Assembly: GCA_037176725.1 (NCBI GenBank)
Contig: JAZBRS010000050.1
Coordinates: 16,696,001-16,760,000, forward strand
From: Posidonia oceanica
Taxonomy: Eukaryota > Streptophyta > Magnoliopsida > Alismatales > Posidoniaceae
Reading direction: 5' to 3'
DNA length: 64,000 nucleotides
Shown: in pieces, positions 1 through 10,099 of the stretch
How positions within the stretch are numbered: the first letter of the stretch is position 1
Layout of the letters: each line of letters opens with the position of its first letter
Made by a program: the position numbers and the translations under genes
The notes under the pieces: generated by a model
Database searches by the model: none
What the model was told of the DNA's origin: nothing
The model's input: the letters and a program-made list of their open reading frames with translations, nothing else

Positions 1-843
1 AAGGTTCTCTCACCTGTGGGGGTGCGTGGTTGCGCTCCCCGACGTGGCTCGCTGAAGTTGGAAGATGCAGAGGTTGCGGCGGTTGCTCGGTGGTGTTGGG
101 ATGTGCTCGGGGACGTCCGGAGGTGCTTCCCGGTGCGTGAGAAAGGAAATTGCGGCGTCGGGCGGAGTTTTGGGTGGCTCGCCGGAGTTGGGGAAGACGA
201 CGACACGAGAGGCTCGGGAAGCCTGGGGGAGATTCTGTCGGCGTCCAGGGAAGCTTGGGGATCGTTCAGGAGGACGTGGGTGGCTTTGGTTTGCTCTGGA
301 AGCAAGGGAATTGGTCGGCCGAAGTGGGTGGAAGTCGGCGAAAATGGGTTCCTCCCCGTTTGTGTGTGTCCACCGTTCTCTTCCTTGTTGGGTTGTGAGG
401 AAAGAACGAGGTTTTGTTTGGTCAAGGTCGTAGGTGGTAGGGCATGGTGTAGGAGGTGCTAGAGGCATGGGTGGACGGCATGGGTGCAGGTCGTGGCATG
501 CGGCGGTTTGCGCGGGAGAAGGTTGAACAGGTGAGTCGCCGCTACGTCTGGTGACAACTCAGTCCAGTCGCTTCTGTGAGTGGCGACAGACTTAGTCGCC
601 CCTGCTAGTGGCGACAGGCTCAGTCGCCTCTGTGACTAGCGACTAGGCCTCCTATCTCAACAAGGCTTCTAAATGGGCCTAGTGGGTTTCTAATGGACCT
701 AAGTTTGTGTTGGGTGAGAAATGTTAGGGTTTTGGTTGGGTTTTAGGGTTTGGATGGAGTTTTGGTAGAAGGTGGGGTTTTAGGTTTCTGAGCTCGATCC
801 TCAGTGAAATCCACCAAACGGTAGTCAAATTGGGGTGTCTATA
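1..843 (-). mobile_element. 3' LTR of element A (first ~840 bp of the LTR)
   Basis: The minus-strand LTR start reads TATAGACACCCCAATTTG, one transition away from the TGTAGACACCC start of the LTR at 59117. It is followed on the right by the PPT. Positions 690-780 carry several tagggttt motifs, as do the first few hundred bases of the other LTRs. ORFs at 16-462 on either strand lie in GC-rich LTR sequence and are not believed. The remaining LTR lies outside the window. Confidence 0.75.
540..650. repeat. Three ~30-bp hairpin-forming repeats in LTR A
   Basis: Three diverged units contain AGTCGC, then ctgtgagt or a similar spacer, then GGCGAC. GTCGCC and GGCGAC are reverse complements, so each unit can form a short hairpin. 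The array is not seen in the other LTRs of the window. Confidence 0.55.
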
Positions 844-856
844 GATGCTCCTCCCA
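844..856 (-). promoter_or_regulatory. Polypurine tract of element A
   Basis: The minus strand reads TGGGAGGAGCATC immediately before the LTR start. The same motif precedes the LTRs at 50500 (plus strand, AGGGAGGAGCATC) and 59117 (minus strand, AGGAAGGGGCATC). A PPT primes plus-strand DNA synthesis in LTR retrotransposons. Confidence 0.7.
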
Positions 857-1800
857 GAGCGAGGTCAAGGGGACCGAGGCCGCTACTCAGGATAGACAAG
901 ACACCCCTCCTGATGCTGGTAGGACGCCAATGTTGCTATGGGCATGAGTAATTTATTCGGTGGATGCACCGAAAATCATGACTCGTTGCCACAATGTAGA
1001 TGCTAATGTCGACACTAGGATGCGTTGCCAATGCAAGGCTAGTGTACGATATTATTGCAGATGTGATGCTTACGCTAATGCTCGTTGCGCTGTACTCCAC
1101 TTGTGGAAAGCGGTCGATGCATGCACGCGGAAAAGGCAGAAAATGCAATGCAGAGGAGTCGCTGGGCAATGCAAAAGAAAGCCAGACGAAGCACGTGTGC
1201 TGGGCTAAAGTAGCTTCTGCGCGGGTTCGGTATTAAATGCAAGATGCTGTGGATGTGCATGCGGTGGTAGGCACGTAATGCTAAGGAAGAGATCCTGGGC
1301 CATGCACTACCGCGGGCGTCATACTGAGTAGGCAAACTGTAAAAAGTTTTGCATTGCTAAGGATGCCACTTTAAGCAATGCGCGAACCAAGGGTTTGATT
1401 CCTAAGTATGCCATGTCCGGGAAAACGGAATGCGGAAATTGGTGTAATGACTACAGAAGAGTAGCAGCGCAATAAGAATGCGATGTTATGCAATGTTATG
1501 CAGTGAAATGCAGTGTATATATAGTGTGACGTCGGGCACGTGAAACCGAGGAAACGATCCTGGCCGCGCAATACCGCGAGTATCATCCAAAGCAGGCAAG
1601 CTGCATAGAGTTGCGGGTGCTGAGGATACTACCTTAAGCAATACGCGAACCAGGGGTTCGAATCCTAAGCGCACGATGTCTGTGTGATGATGAAATGCAA
1701 CACTAGGACTAACTCCATGGGGGATACAAAGAAGGTACATGATGATATGCAATGATATGCTATGATATGCAACAGAATGCTATTACGCTACGATGAAGGG

Positions 1801-1985
1801 GTGATAAGTTAATGGACCTATCGCCAGATAGTTGGGGATTATCGGCCCAGTGAGGAGTTAACGGACTCATCACTGGATAGTTAGGGCTATCAGCCTGCGA
1901 GGAGTTAACAGACTCATCACCAGATAGTTAGGGCTATCAGCCCATGAGGAGTTAACGGACTCATCATCGGATAGTTAGGGCTATC
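1801..1985. repeat. Hairpin repeats, ~60-bp units, element A
   Basis: Four units contain gagttaacggactcatc or gataagttaatggacctatc, followed by tagttagggctatcagccc. In element sense (minus) each has a short stem such as GAGT/ACTC or GATAGGT/ACTTATC around a ccgtta-type loop. Related units recur at 2520-2715 and 4110-4260. Confidence 0.65.
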
Positions 1986-2519
1986 AGCCCGCGAGGATGG
2001 TGGAAAGGGGGCGGGTACCGAACCAGAAGGTGCGGTAGAGGTCCGTAGACGCTCTCGCGACAGTTGGGGATGCTAGCCCAATGAGGGTGAGACGATACCA
2101 AGGGTCCGGCAGACGCACCTGGTAACGAAGGCAGTGACAGGCCAGCGAGTCTGTCAGGCAAGAGAGGTGGTGACAAGTGGGATGACTTGTAACCACGAAT
2201 GCAACGGGAATACCATACCCGAAGGTGTGGTAGAGGTCCGTAGACGCTCCCGTAACAGTTAGGGATGTCAGCCTGGATGCAGATGGAGATGTGATACCAT
2301 GGGGCAGCCAAATAAAGATGGTGCTGGTATCGATGAAAGATACCAGAGGATAGCCGAAGCGCCTTTGGCAACGAAATGCAAAATGGAGACAAAACTAACG
2401 AGTTTGCCAGCCGAGTAGTTAGGGGTACCAGCTCGGATGCAGTGAGATGGATGTAAGGGCTCACCGTGCAATGTGCAATGCCGATGGAGGATGCAATGGA
2501 ATAATGCAAAGGAGAATGC

Positions 2520-2715
2520 AGGGTGATAAGTTGACGGACCTATCGTCGAGCAGTTAGGACCGCCAGCCTAGATGAAATGTGGGAATGTGGGATGACATTT
2601 TAACAGGCGTCAACCTAGTAGTTAGGGCTGCCAGCTCGATGCATAGGAATGCAGAATGATAGGTTAACAGACCCATCACCGAGCAGTTAGGGCTGCCAGC
2701 CAGGATGCAAAGGAA
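2520..2715. repeat. Second hairpin-repeat cluster, element A
   Basis: Three units of about 60 bp carry gataagttgacggacctatc, or variants with aacaggcgtcaacc, followed by gcagttagggctgccagcc. GGCTGCCAGCC is itself nearly palindromic. The cluster is homologous to the arrays at 14675-14975, 60370-60640 and 62085-62235. Confidence 0.6.
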
Positions 2716-2760
2716 TGCAGAATGATGCAGAGAGAAAATAGGAACCCATCGTGGTGGGTG

Positions 2761-4768
2761 TGCAATGGTCTCAGCGCAGGCATGCGATGCAATGTCACAG
2801 ATTGACAAACAAGGGACATGCCGGTCATCACGGACTTACCCAACACAGTGGGCGGCAAAATTTGAAAAGCGCAGAGCCTTTGAGTGAGGCAGGCAAAAGT
2901 GATCGTCCTTGGCTCCGGTTTTCGAAAACAGGGAGAAGGAGAGATAATATATTATAGCATGCATGTTTTTGGTGGCTTAGGGTTCAAAGCAGCTGATGCC
3001 GAGAGGATGCTTCTGCATTTTCTGACTCAGGGGACTCGATCCTCGAGCAACGCCATGCCGAGTTGTGGTCGGTGGCTCTCATTCTCACTCTTAGTTCGGG
3101 ATGAGGCCTTAGCTTTGCAGAGTATAGCCTTTGGTTGCATATGGGTAGCAAAAGCGTTGGATGTAGCTTCTTAGCCTCCGTCTCAATTCCTCGGGGACCG
3201 ACTACCGCTTTGGATGCTCTCGGAATGATATTTCTTTTCTCCTTTTGAGTGACTGGAGTTGCATCTAGCCTACTAGGGATGTAGGGTTATTGTCTGCACA
3301 GGGGATTGGAGCGTGCTGCTGCGCTTGGAGGGTGGGGCTAGGTCCTCCTGATAATGTTTCCCGTGCAGTTGGCAATGTTGCGCTTGGAGTTGAAAGTTGA
3401 GGGGGCTTCAATGCTTGTCCGAGTCACTCCTCTCATGGGCGACTTCTTTCTTCAGCTTCTTTCTTCATTTTTCTTTAATGCCCAGCATGCATATCTTGTT
3501 ATCATATTTTTTTGACTCACATGATCTCTATTCTTTTGGATATGCATGTCTTCGCCCTCTTAGGGTAGCGGTCCCAGATGGGGCGTTAAGAGTTCGGTTG
3601 GTCGGTGTACACCTTCAACCTCTGCAATGTGTACAGGTAGCCTTTGGCTATGCTTTACTCTGCTTTGGTCCTCACCATGTCTGGTGGACTCTCTTAATAA
3701 GGTGGATCTCGCTTCTGGGAGTTTTTAGCTCAGCGAGATGCTCTTTTGTGCTCTCAGTCTCACTCTGTGGCCACATGCAAAGAGATGGCGTTGCTCGGGT
3801 GAGACCTGCCTAAGATTGTCGATGCATGACATCATCTCGGCGCTGCTTGTTGTCCAAAGCTGGTTTTTGAGATTACGCAAATGTTTATGTGTTTTGTAGA
3901 TTTTACACATTTTTTTTTTGATTTTTGTTGGTTTTGTGATTTTTATGGTTTTTGCTTTAGGAAAGCATTAAGGAGGAAACTAGCTAAAGGGAAAAAACAT
4001 GTTTTTGTTGTTTTTGATTTTCTTGATTTTTTTTCGTGCTTTTGTCTTTTATTGGGAAATGATATGTGCATGCAGGAGGGGATATGCATGCAAGAAGTGA
4101 AAGATATGTACAGAGATGATAAGTTGACGGACCTATCACCGAGCAGTTGGGGCTGCCAGCCCGGTGATGAGTTGATGGACCCATTGCCAGATAGTTAAGG
4201 ATATCAGTCCGGATAGACATTTTGATGGGCGTCAACCGGGCAGTTAGGGCTGCCAGCCCGATGTGGAGGAATGTAGAATGTAATGCATGTTTTTGGTTTT
4301 TGCTGATTGTATGTTTTTTTTAATGGTTTTCCGTTAGGCGAGAAAACGCAAAACAAAAGAAAACAAAAAGAAAGAACAATGCCGAAATCAAAAGAGAGGT
4401 AAGAGGGACTTACCTGATAGCGACCTCGGAAGGGAGGTGCTGGTTCTACTCCTACGCTGCTAGCGCTGTCGGCAGGGTCTGCGGTCTACGATCGACAGTG
4501 CGGGGAGCACTGGGGCCACTGGAGCTGCTGAGGGCAGTGCGGGGAGCACTGGAGCTGCTGGAGCTGTGGATGGCAGTGCGGGGAGCACTGGAGTTGGTAG
4601 GGTTGGGGGAGATGCTGACCTGGATAGCACTGCGATCAGGATGGCTGTTGACGTTGCTGTTGCGTCTCCGAGCGTCCCTCGGACGAGTTAGGGAAAGTAG
4701 GAAAAGGAGACTACGCCGATGGCATTGGACGGATCCACCAGGGCGGAGCTAGACTCAGAGAGGACAGG
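2761..4768 (-). other. Block R of element A (non-coding)
   Basis: This ~2-kb block also occurs at 13353-15373 (element E) and about 60720-62689 (element F), always in the same orientation and, in E and F, directly 3' of gag. It shows no conserved reading frame on either strand; the plus-strand ORF 3397-3813 is broken in the other copies. It includes hairpin repeats at 4110-4260 and a conserved minus-strand splice-donor-like CAGGTAAGT at plus 4408-4416. The sequence ends abruptly at the start of element B. Confidence 0.6.
4490..4610. repeat. Three ~50-bp tandem repeats (gcggggagcactgg)
   Basis: Three units are built on gcagtgcggggagcactgg and ctgctggagctg. Element F has two related units at 62465-62535, and element E appears to lack the repeat. 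It lies just downstream of gag in element sense. Confidence 0.65.
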
Positions 4769-4916
4769 TGTTGACACCCCACTTTTGACCCCTATTTAGT
4801 GGCTCTCTCTCTCTCTGGTGGAATGACTTAGAAAACCCCCACACAAAAAAAAACCAGAAAATTAAAAACTTAGAAAGCCTAGGCTTTAGAACTCTAGGTC
4901 CAATCCACATTCAGAA

Positions 4917-5105
4917 CACGAGGTTAAAACCCTAAACCGTAGATTAAAACCCTAAACCCTAGATTAAAACCCTAGAAGAAACCTAGGTCAAACACCCTAA
5001 ACCCTAGAACAAAACCCTAGGTTAAAACCATAAAAACCCTAGGTCAAAAGCCTCACAAAACCCTAGGTTACACTAATAGAAACCCTAGGAATCTCCCATC
5101 AAAAC
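4917..5105. repeat. AAACCCTA (telobox-like) motif cluster in LTR B
   Basis: About ten ACCCTA motifs occur within 190 bp, as aaccctaaaccc or aaccctagg variants at irregular spacing of roughly 15-28 bp. They resume after the SINE to about 5480. The second LTR has the same cluster at 50640-51000. The irregular spacing and position inside an LTR rule out a true telomere array. Confidence 0.75.
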
Positions 5106-5138
5106 TCTAGAAGAAACCTAGGTCAAACACTCACAAAA

Positions 5139-5344
5139 AATAACCAGCAATGGTTACCGTAGTGGTTGGGTCACCTCCACTACCCTCTCATGACGCGGGT
5201 TCGAAACCCGATTTTTCCCACTCTTTCTTGCATTATGGGATTAATTTCCCTTCCTTGCTGCCTACAGGTTTCGAACCTGTGACTTGTGGGCTTTCCTTAA
5301 AGAAAAATCCGTTAAGCTATAGTAGGTTAGGTTAAAAAAAAAAA
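5139..5344 (+). mobile_element. tRNA-related SINE with two inverted heads
   Basis: A ~206-bp insertion is flanked by a perfect 14-bp target duplication, aaacactcacaaaa (5125-5138 and 5345-5358). The sister LTR at 50866-50885 shows the uninterrupted site. The 3' end is a run of about 14 A. An RNA polymerase III A box (TAGTGGTTGGG, 5160-5170) and B box (GGTTCGAAACC, 5198-5208) lie on the plus strand. A second pair lies on the minus strand (TAGCTTAACGG at 5309-5319 and GGTTCGAAACC at 5267-5277). The ORF at 5150-5335 is an artefact of these motifs. The family name is unknown to me. Confidence 0.85.
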
Positions 5345-5499
5345 AAACACTCACAAAACCCTAGGTTAAATCCTAGGTCAAACCCTAGAAAACCTAGGTA
5401 AAAACCCAAACCCAAAACCCTAGAAAAGCACTAGGTCACACCCATCTAAACCCTAGAAAAGCACTAGGTCACAAAACCAAAGCCAAGCCCAAGCCCCCT

Positions 5500-6010
5500 T
5501 TCCTTCACCCTATTCCATCATCCTTTCTTTCTTTCTTTCTTTCTTCCTTTCTTTCTTTCCTTTCCTTTTCTTTCTTCTTCTCCTCTCTCTTTTCTTTCTC
5601 TTTCTTTTAAACCAATTCAGCCCAGCCCACCAACTTCTCCTCCTCCTTTATTTTCTTTTTTCCTCTTCCTCCACAGGCCTAGCCCACCAACTTCTCCTCC
5701 TCCTTTATTTTCTTTTTTCCTCTTCCTCCACAGGCCCAGCCCACCAACATCTCCTCCTCCTTTATTTTCTTTTTTCTTCTCTTCCTCCACGGGTCCAAGC
5801 CCATCTCCTCTCCTCCTCTTTTCCTTTTTCTATTTTATTTTCTTCCTTTTCCACAGGCCAAAGCCCATCTCCTCTCCTCCTCTTTCTTTCTTTTCTTTTT
5901 TCTCCTTCCTCCAGCCCAGCCCACGGCCCCCTTTTTCATTCTCTTTTCTTTTTTTCCCATCCACTAGCCCGACACTCCTCTTCTTTTCCTTTTCCCTCCT
6001 CTTTTGAACC
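5500..6010. repeat. Pyrimidine-rich tract with ~57-bp repeats
   Basis: The plus strand is almost only C and T. It contains a ctttctttct microsatellite (5521-5560) and about three copies of a unit running cccagcccaccaacttctcc, cctcctttattttc, ttttttcctcttcctccac between about 5634 and 5790. The same tract is at 51040-51520, and a purine version on the plus strand of the minus LTRs is at 23280-23440, 44440-44540 and 46690-46920. It is low complexity; the ORFs in it are meaningless. Confidence 0.75.
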
Positions 6011-7091
6011 CTACACACTCAACCTTTGCTCTCACACAACTCACAACCTTCCCCTCGGCCAACACTCCACCTTTGCACCACTTACTACGCAGAGGTTGCC
6101 GTACGCCATTGTCCGGCGGTGGCCGTCTCACAGACCACCTTTTGCCGACTTACTCCTAGACACTGCCACCACCTGCCAGCAACTGCCGACCTCCTGCACG
6201 CACCATCCCCACTCGAGTGGCAAGCCCCGATCAAAACCACCTCTTCCTCATCCCTTCAGCTGGGGGAAGAACTAGAATTCACGAACCACAGCACACAGAA
6301 CCCATTTTGCTCCCACACAGCACAGTAACTTCCTTTCTTCCTCCGAGCACCCAAGCCATCCCACACTCACACATGACCCACCATCCTCTTCCTTGAGCCT
6401 CCACGATCCCAGAGAGGGATCCACAAGCACCCAGAGAGCTACACAGCAGAAGAGAGCTAGAAAAATCAGTGAGCCACCCCAAAATCCAGATTTCCTTCCA
6501 GAGGGTGCAAACTTGTTTCTGAGTAGCTCCGGACCTTCCTCGCGACACCAGGAACTGCCTCCGATCGCCGCATGCCTCCGTCGTCCTCCGCAGCACCACC
6601 ATGACCTCTCGCCGGACTGTTGAACCTACTCGAGGTTGACAGCACGCTCCGGCTATCGTCACAGGTAACAGAAGCTACATTTAAGCTCCATGCATGTCTA
6701 TCTCGCTTTCTAGATAGGTAGAACTAGGTTTAGAGCCTCGTAGCCCTAGATCGCCTCCACCGCTACAGTTTTCTTCCCCGGTGAGCTCTAACAGCTGCCG
6801 CCGCACGTTGAGCGCTTTGGACCTCCACCGTTCCTCTAGAACCCCCCCGAGCTCCGCTGGAGCACCAGAGACCTGCTCCAGCCCCTCACGACCATCGTCG
6901 AGGCTTCCTGCACCTGCTCCGCCTCTGTAAATCACTGGACTTCTGCGCCGACGTTGACAGAGCGTTCTTGGCTAGCTCCGGCCTCCAGACCTTCCCTCAA
7001 GCTTCGCCGAACCTCCAAGAGCATGACCCGACGCTGTCCGAGCTCCGTTGCTGCCTCCAGCTCCTGCTCCGCCTGCCGCTTCCTCTGCAGC

Positions 7092-7757
7092 AGCCATTTT
7101 CTCAAGGTCGTCCTCTATCTAGAATGGCTTGCGAATGTTGTGCCGGTGCCCAAGAAGGACGGACGGGTCCGTATGCGCATTGATTATAGGGATCTGAATA
7201 AAGCCAGTTCTAAGGACGACTTCCCTCTATCGCACATCGACGTCCTGGTGGACAACACTGCAGGGCACAAGATGCTCTCCTTCATGGACGGCTTCTCCGG
7301 CTACAATCAGATTAGAATGGCTGAAGAAGACATGGAAAAGACTTCTTTTATCACCCCTTGGGGAGTCTTCTGCTATCAAGTTATGCCATTTGGGCTCAAG
7401 AACGCCGGAACAACATATCAGAGGACGATGACAGCCTTATTCCACGACCTCATGCACCAAGAGGTTGAGGTCTATGTGGACGACATTATTGCCAAGTCTA
7501 GAGAGCCTGAGGATCACCTTATCTGCCTCAAGAAGCTCTTTGATCGCCTGAGGAAGTACAAGCTTCGCCTTAACCCCAGTAAATGCTTATTTGGGGTATC
7601 ATCTGGCAAGCTGTTGGGCTACATTGTCAGCCAGAGGGGGATTGAAGTGGACCTGAGCAAGGCCAAAGCCATCGTGGACATGCCACCCCCTAAGACTGAA
7701 AAAGAAGTCAGAGGCCTGCTAGGGCGTCTGCAATATATCAGCCGGTTCATTGCGTAG
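7092..7757 (+). pseudogene. Reverse transcriptase of element B (N-terminus deleted)
   Basis: RT copies the element RNA into DNA. The frame enters at the FLKVV motif upstream of the fingers and includes PVPKKDGRVRMRIDYRDLN, FSGYNQIRM, ITPWGVFCYQVMPFGLKNAG and the catalytic YVDD at 7473-7484, so the active-site motif is intact. The upstream end joins LTR sequence in frame, giving a 267-codon chimeric ORF from 6954 whose first ~46 codons are LTR. The frame stops at TAG 7755-7757 at the RT/RNase H boundary; element C has TAG at the same codon (30835-30837). Confidence 0.9.
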
Positions 7758-8372
7758 CTCACACCCATCTGCGAACCGATTTTCAAACTCCTAAGGAAGA
7801 ATGCACGGATCGATTGGAGCGAGGAGTGCCAAGCTGCATTTGACAAGATCAAGCAGCTTCTGATCAAACCTCCTGTCTTGGTTTCTCCCGTGCCAGGGAG
7901 ACCCCTGATTCTCTATCTTTCTACCACACAGTATTCCATGGGCGCCGTCTTGGGCCAAAATGATGAAACGGGTAGAAAGGAGCGTGCCATCTATTACCTG
8001 AGCAAGAAGTTCACTGATTGCGAAGCCAGGTATAGTACCATAGAGAAGACCTGCCTATCTCTGGTCTGGGCCGCGCAGAAGCTAAGGCATTACCTGATGG
8101 CGCACCCAGTCCAGCTCTTATGCCGGCATGACCCCATCAAGTTCCTTTTTCAGAAGCCGGCTATGGTAGGCTGATGTATCAAGTTGCAGGTGTTATTGTC
8201 TCAGTATGACATCACTTTCGTCACACAGAAATCAATGAAGGGGCAAGCCATGGCAGAACATCTGGCCGACTTCCCCTTACCTGAATATCAGCCTCTGCAG
8301 ACACAGTTCCCTGATGAGGGCATTTTATTCGCCATGGAGGATTCAGAGCATAAGGATCCTGAAGACGAACTA
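7758..8372 (+). pseudogene. RNase H (first copy) of element B
   Basis: It is in the same frame as RT. It begins with the connection region (CEPIFKLLRKNARIDW-like) and runs through LYLSTTQYSMGAVLGQ, KERAIYYLSKKF and TIEKTCLSLVWAAQKLRHY, which are hallmarks of the RNase H fused to Ty3/gypsy RT. The domain would degrade the RNA strand of the RNA-DNA hybrid. A TGA at 8172-8174 stands where element C has an arginine codon. The tail to 8372 is the linker to the second RNase H. Confidence 0.85.
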
Positions 8373-8972
8373 CAGTGGCATCTGTACTTCGATGGCGCGG
8401 TCAATAGAAGAGGCAGAGGCATCGGCGCTGTCCTAGTGACGCCGTAGGGAGTGCTAATCTCCTTTGCAAGGAAGATAATATTCCCTTGCACCAACAATGA
8501 GGCAGAGTATGAAGCCTGCCTTCTGGGACTGCAAGTTGCACTCGAGCATGATGTGCGCAAGCTGCATGTACAGGGAGATGCGATGCTGGTTATCTCCCAG
8601 GTCAATGGCGACTGGAAGACCAAGGACTCTAAGCTGGTACCTTACCATGAATGCCTGCTGAAGCTGATAGAAGAATTTGAAAGCATCCGCTTCACCTACA
8701 TGAATACAGCCAGGAACGCCTCCGCAGATGCTCTGGCAACCTTGGCATCTTGGCTCTCTATACCCGAGCATCGTGCAGTGGACGTATCAGTCACTTGTGT
8801 GGAACAGTTCGCACACTGCATGACTATCGAGGAAGCGGATCCAGCAGAGGAACTCCCATGGTACCACGACATTAAGGTCTTCCTAAAATCTGGCAGCCCC
8901 CCACCTGGCACCTTAGCAGTAGATAGAAAGACTTTGGCGCATTTGGCGTCAAAGTATGTGATAAAGGCATGA
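8373..8972 (+). pseudogene. Second (archaeal-type) RNase H of element B
   Basis: A second RNase H between the first one and integrase marks the Tat lineage. Acidic positions are visible in YFDGA (near 8385), NNEAEYEA, QGDAMLVI and NASADALA. The stops are TAG 8445-8447, where element C has glutamine, and TGA 8970-8972 in the linker before integrase. The frame is otherwise unbroken and continues that of RT. Confidence 0.85.
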
Positions 8973-10099
8973 CATTTGTACAGAAGATCTTACAATCAGA
9001 TGCTCCTACGTTGCTTAGACAAGAAGGAGGCCGTCACACTGATGCTCCAAGTCCATGCAGGGACCTGCGGCCCTTACATGAATGGTGTGTTGCTAGCCAA
9101 GAAGATTATGCTCTAAGGCTACTTCTGGTCAACCATGGAGGCAGACTGCTGTCAGTTTGTGCACAAGTGCCATAGCTGCCAAATCCATGGGAACTTCATA
9201 CACGCTCCCCCACAGGAATTGCATAGCATGTCTTCGCCATGGCCTTTCTCCATCTGGGGATCAATGTCATTGGCGCCATACATCCAGCAGCCTCCAACGG
9301 TCATCACTACATTCTGGTAGCGATCGACTACTTTACCAAGTGGGTGGAAGCGGCCTCCTATACGACAGTCACTGCCGTGGCTATAGAGAAGTTTATCAGA
9401 AACAACATCGTAGCCTGGTATGGGGTCCCGCACGCACTCATCTCTGATAATGGCACAAACTTCATAAGCAAGAGGATCGAAGACTACCTGCAGAGCTTCA
9501 ATATCAAGCATCACCGATCCTCGGCTTATCAGCCACAGATGAACGGCGCAGTAGAGTCCGCCAACAAGAACCTTGTTAAGATCTTGAAGAAAATGGCGGA
9601 GACTCACAAGGACTGGCATGACAAGCTTCCATACGCACTTTGGGCATACATGACATCAGTCCGGACCTCGACAGGGGCAACCCCGTACTCACTGGTGTAC
9701 GGCATGGAGGCAGTGCTGCTTGTCGAAGTAGAGATCCCCTCACTGCGGATCCTATGAGAAGCTGAGCTGGAAGAAGCAGAATGGGTCGAAGACCGCTGCA
9801 TCCAGCTGAACCTAATCGATGAGCATAGACTGCAGGCCATACATCATGCTCAATGCTACCTGAAGCGTTCGGCTAGAGCATACTTGAAGAAGGTTAGGCC
9901 CAGAAGCTTCAATACAGGGGATATGGTCCTTCGAGCCATCCATCTCCTCGACGGCCGAGGCAAATTCCGGCCCAACTAGCGTGGCCCCTTCTTAATCAAG
10001 CGGGTCTTCTCCGGCAGCGCAGCAATCCTTGAGGACGTGGACCAGGTTGAACAGTCAGAGCCGGTCAACGCATGCTACCTCAAGAAGTACTACCAGTAG
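8973..10099 (+). pseudogene. Integrase of element B
   Basis: Integrase inserts the DNA copy. The zinc-binding HHCC region is visible (VHAGTCGPYMNG has lost the second histidine to tyrosine; CHSC is present). The core has D in INVIGAIHP, D in ISDNGTNF and E in NGAVESANK, and a C-terminal domain (RAIHLLDGRGKFRPN region) ends with YLKKYYQ and TAG 10097-10099. The defects are TAA 9114-9116 (CAA in element C), loss of one G in the G run at 9256-9259 (frameshift), TGA 9755-9757 and TAG 9977-9979. Confidence 0.9.

Larger units (their letters stand above)
857..2760 (-). other. 3' non-coding region of element A
   Basis: This is non-coding sequence between block R and the PPT, matched by 59131-60720 in element F. 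It holds a perfect 7-bp-stem hairpin at 956-973, two diverged copies of a ~120-bp block (about 1290-1420 and 1552-1672) that include a ggttcgaatcc-like motif, two clusters of the hairpin repeat (about 1800-1985 and 2520-2715), and a diverged CTGGTATC/GATACCAG inverted repeat near 2310-2335. Short ORFs here are not conserved in element F. Confidence 0.6.
1..4768 (-). mobile_element. Element A: pol-less LTR element, 3' part
   Basis: On the minus strand the order is block R (4768 to about 2761), 3' region (to 857), PPT (856-844) and 3' LTR (843-1). The layout matches element F at 55224-62689 block for block, and no RT, RNase H or integrase reading frame occurs in it. In E and F the gag gene lies directly upstream of block R; in A that position is taken by the start of element B at 4769, so A looks split by that insertion. 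The LTR continues beyond the left edge of the window. Confidence 0.7.
4769..7091 (+). mobile_element. 5' LTR of element B, truncated
   Basis: It matches the first ~2.1 kb of the LTR at 50500 nearly base for base, apart from the SINE. The order is LTR start, CT microsatellite, AAACCCTA-rich stretch, SINE, pyrimidine-rich tract and a GC-rich part with a cacaggtaacag splice-donor-like site near 6660. Similarity ends at about 7091 (compare 52610-52620), where RT sequence begins; the PBS and LTR end are lost. ORFs inside (6026-6328, 6279-6662) are antisense or chance frames shared only because the LTRs are similar. Confidence 0.8.

Noticed and set aside
1640..1690. tRNA gene or SINE (ggttcgaatcc motif, also near 59925)
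   Set aside because: There is a B-box-like motif only; no A box at the right distance, no cloverleaf, no A tail and no target duplication. It is part of a repeated block of the 3' region.
3397..3813. Plus-strand ORF of 138 codons with hydrophobic stretches in block R
   Set aside because: The homologous regions at 13868-14317 and 61247-61558 break into different frames, so the frame is not conserved; it is also antisense to the element.
5150..5335. Small ORF containing GFEPVTCGL
   Set aside because: It comes from the inverted tRNA-like T-loop of the SINE; such words recur as artefacts in plant gene predictions.
4917..5480. Interstitial telomere array
   Set aside because: Spacing is irregular, units are mixed, and the same stretch occurs in the second LTR of the element, so it is LTR sequence and not a telomere relic.
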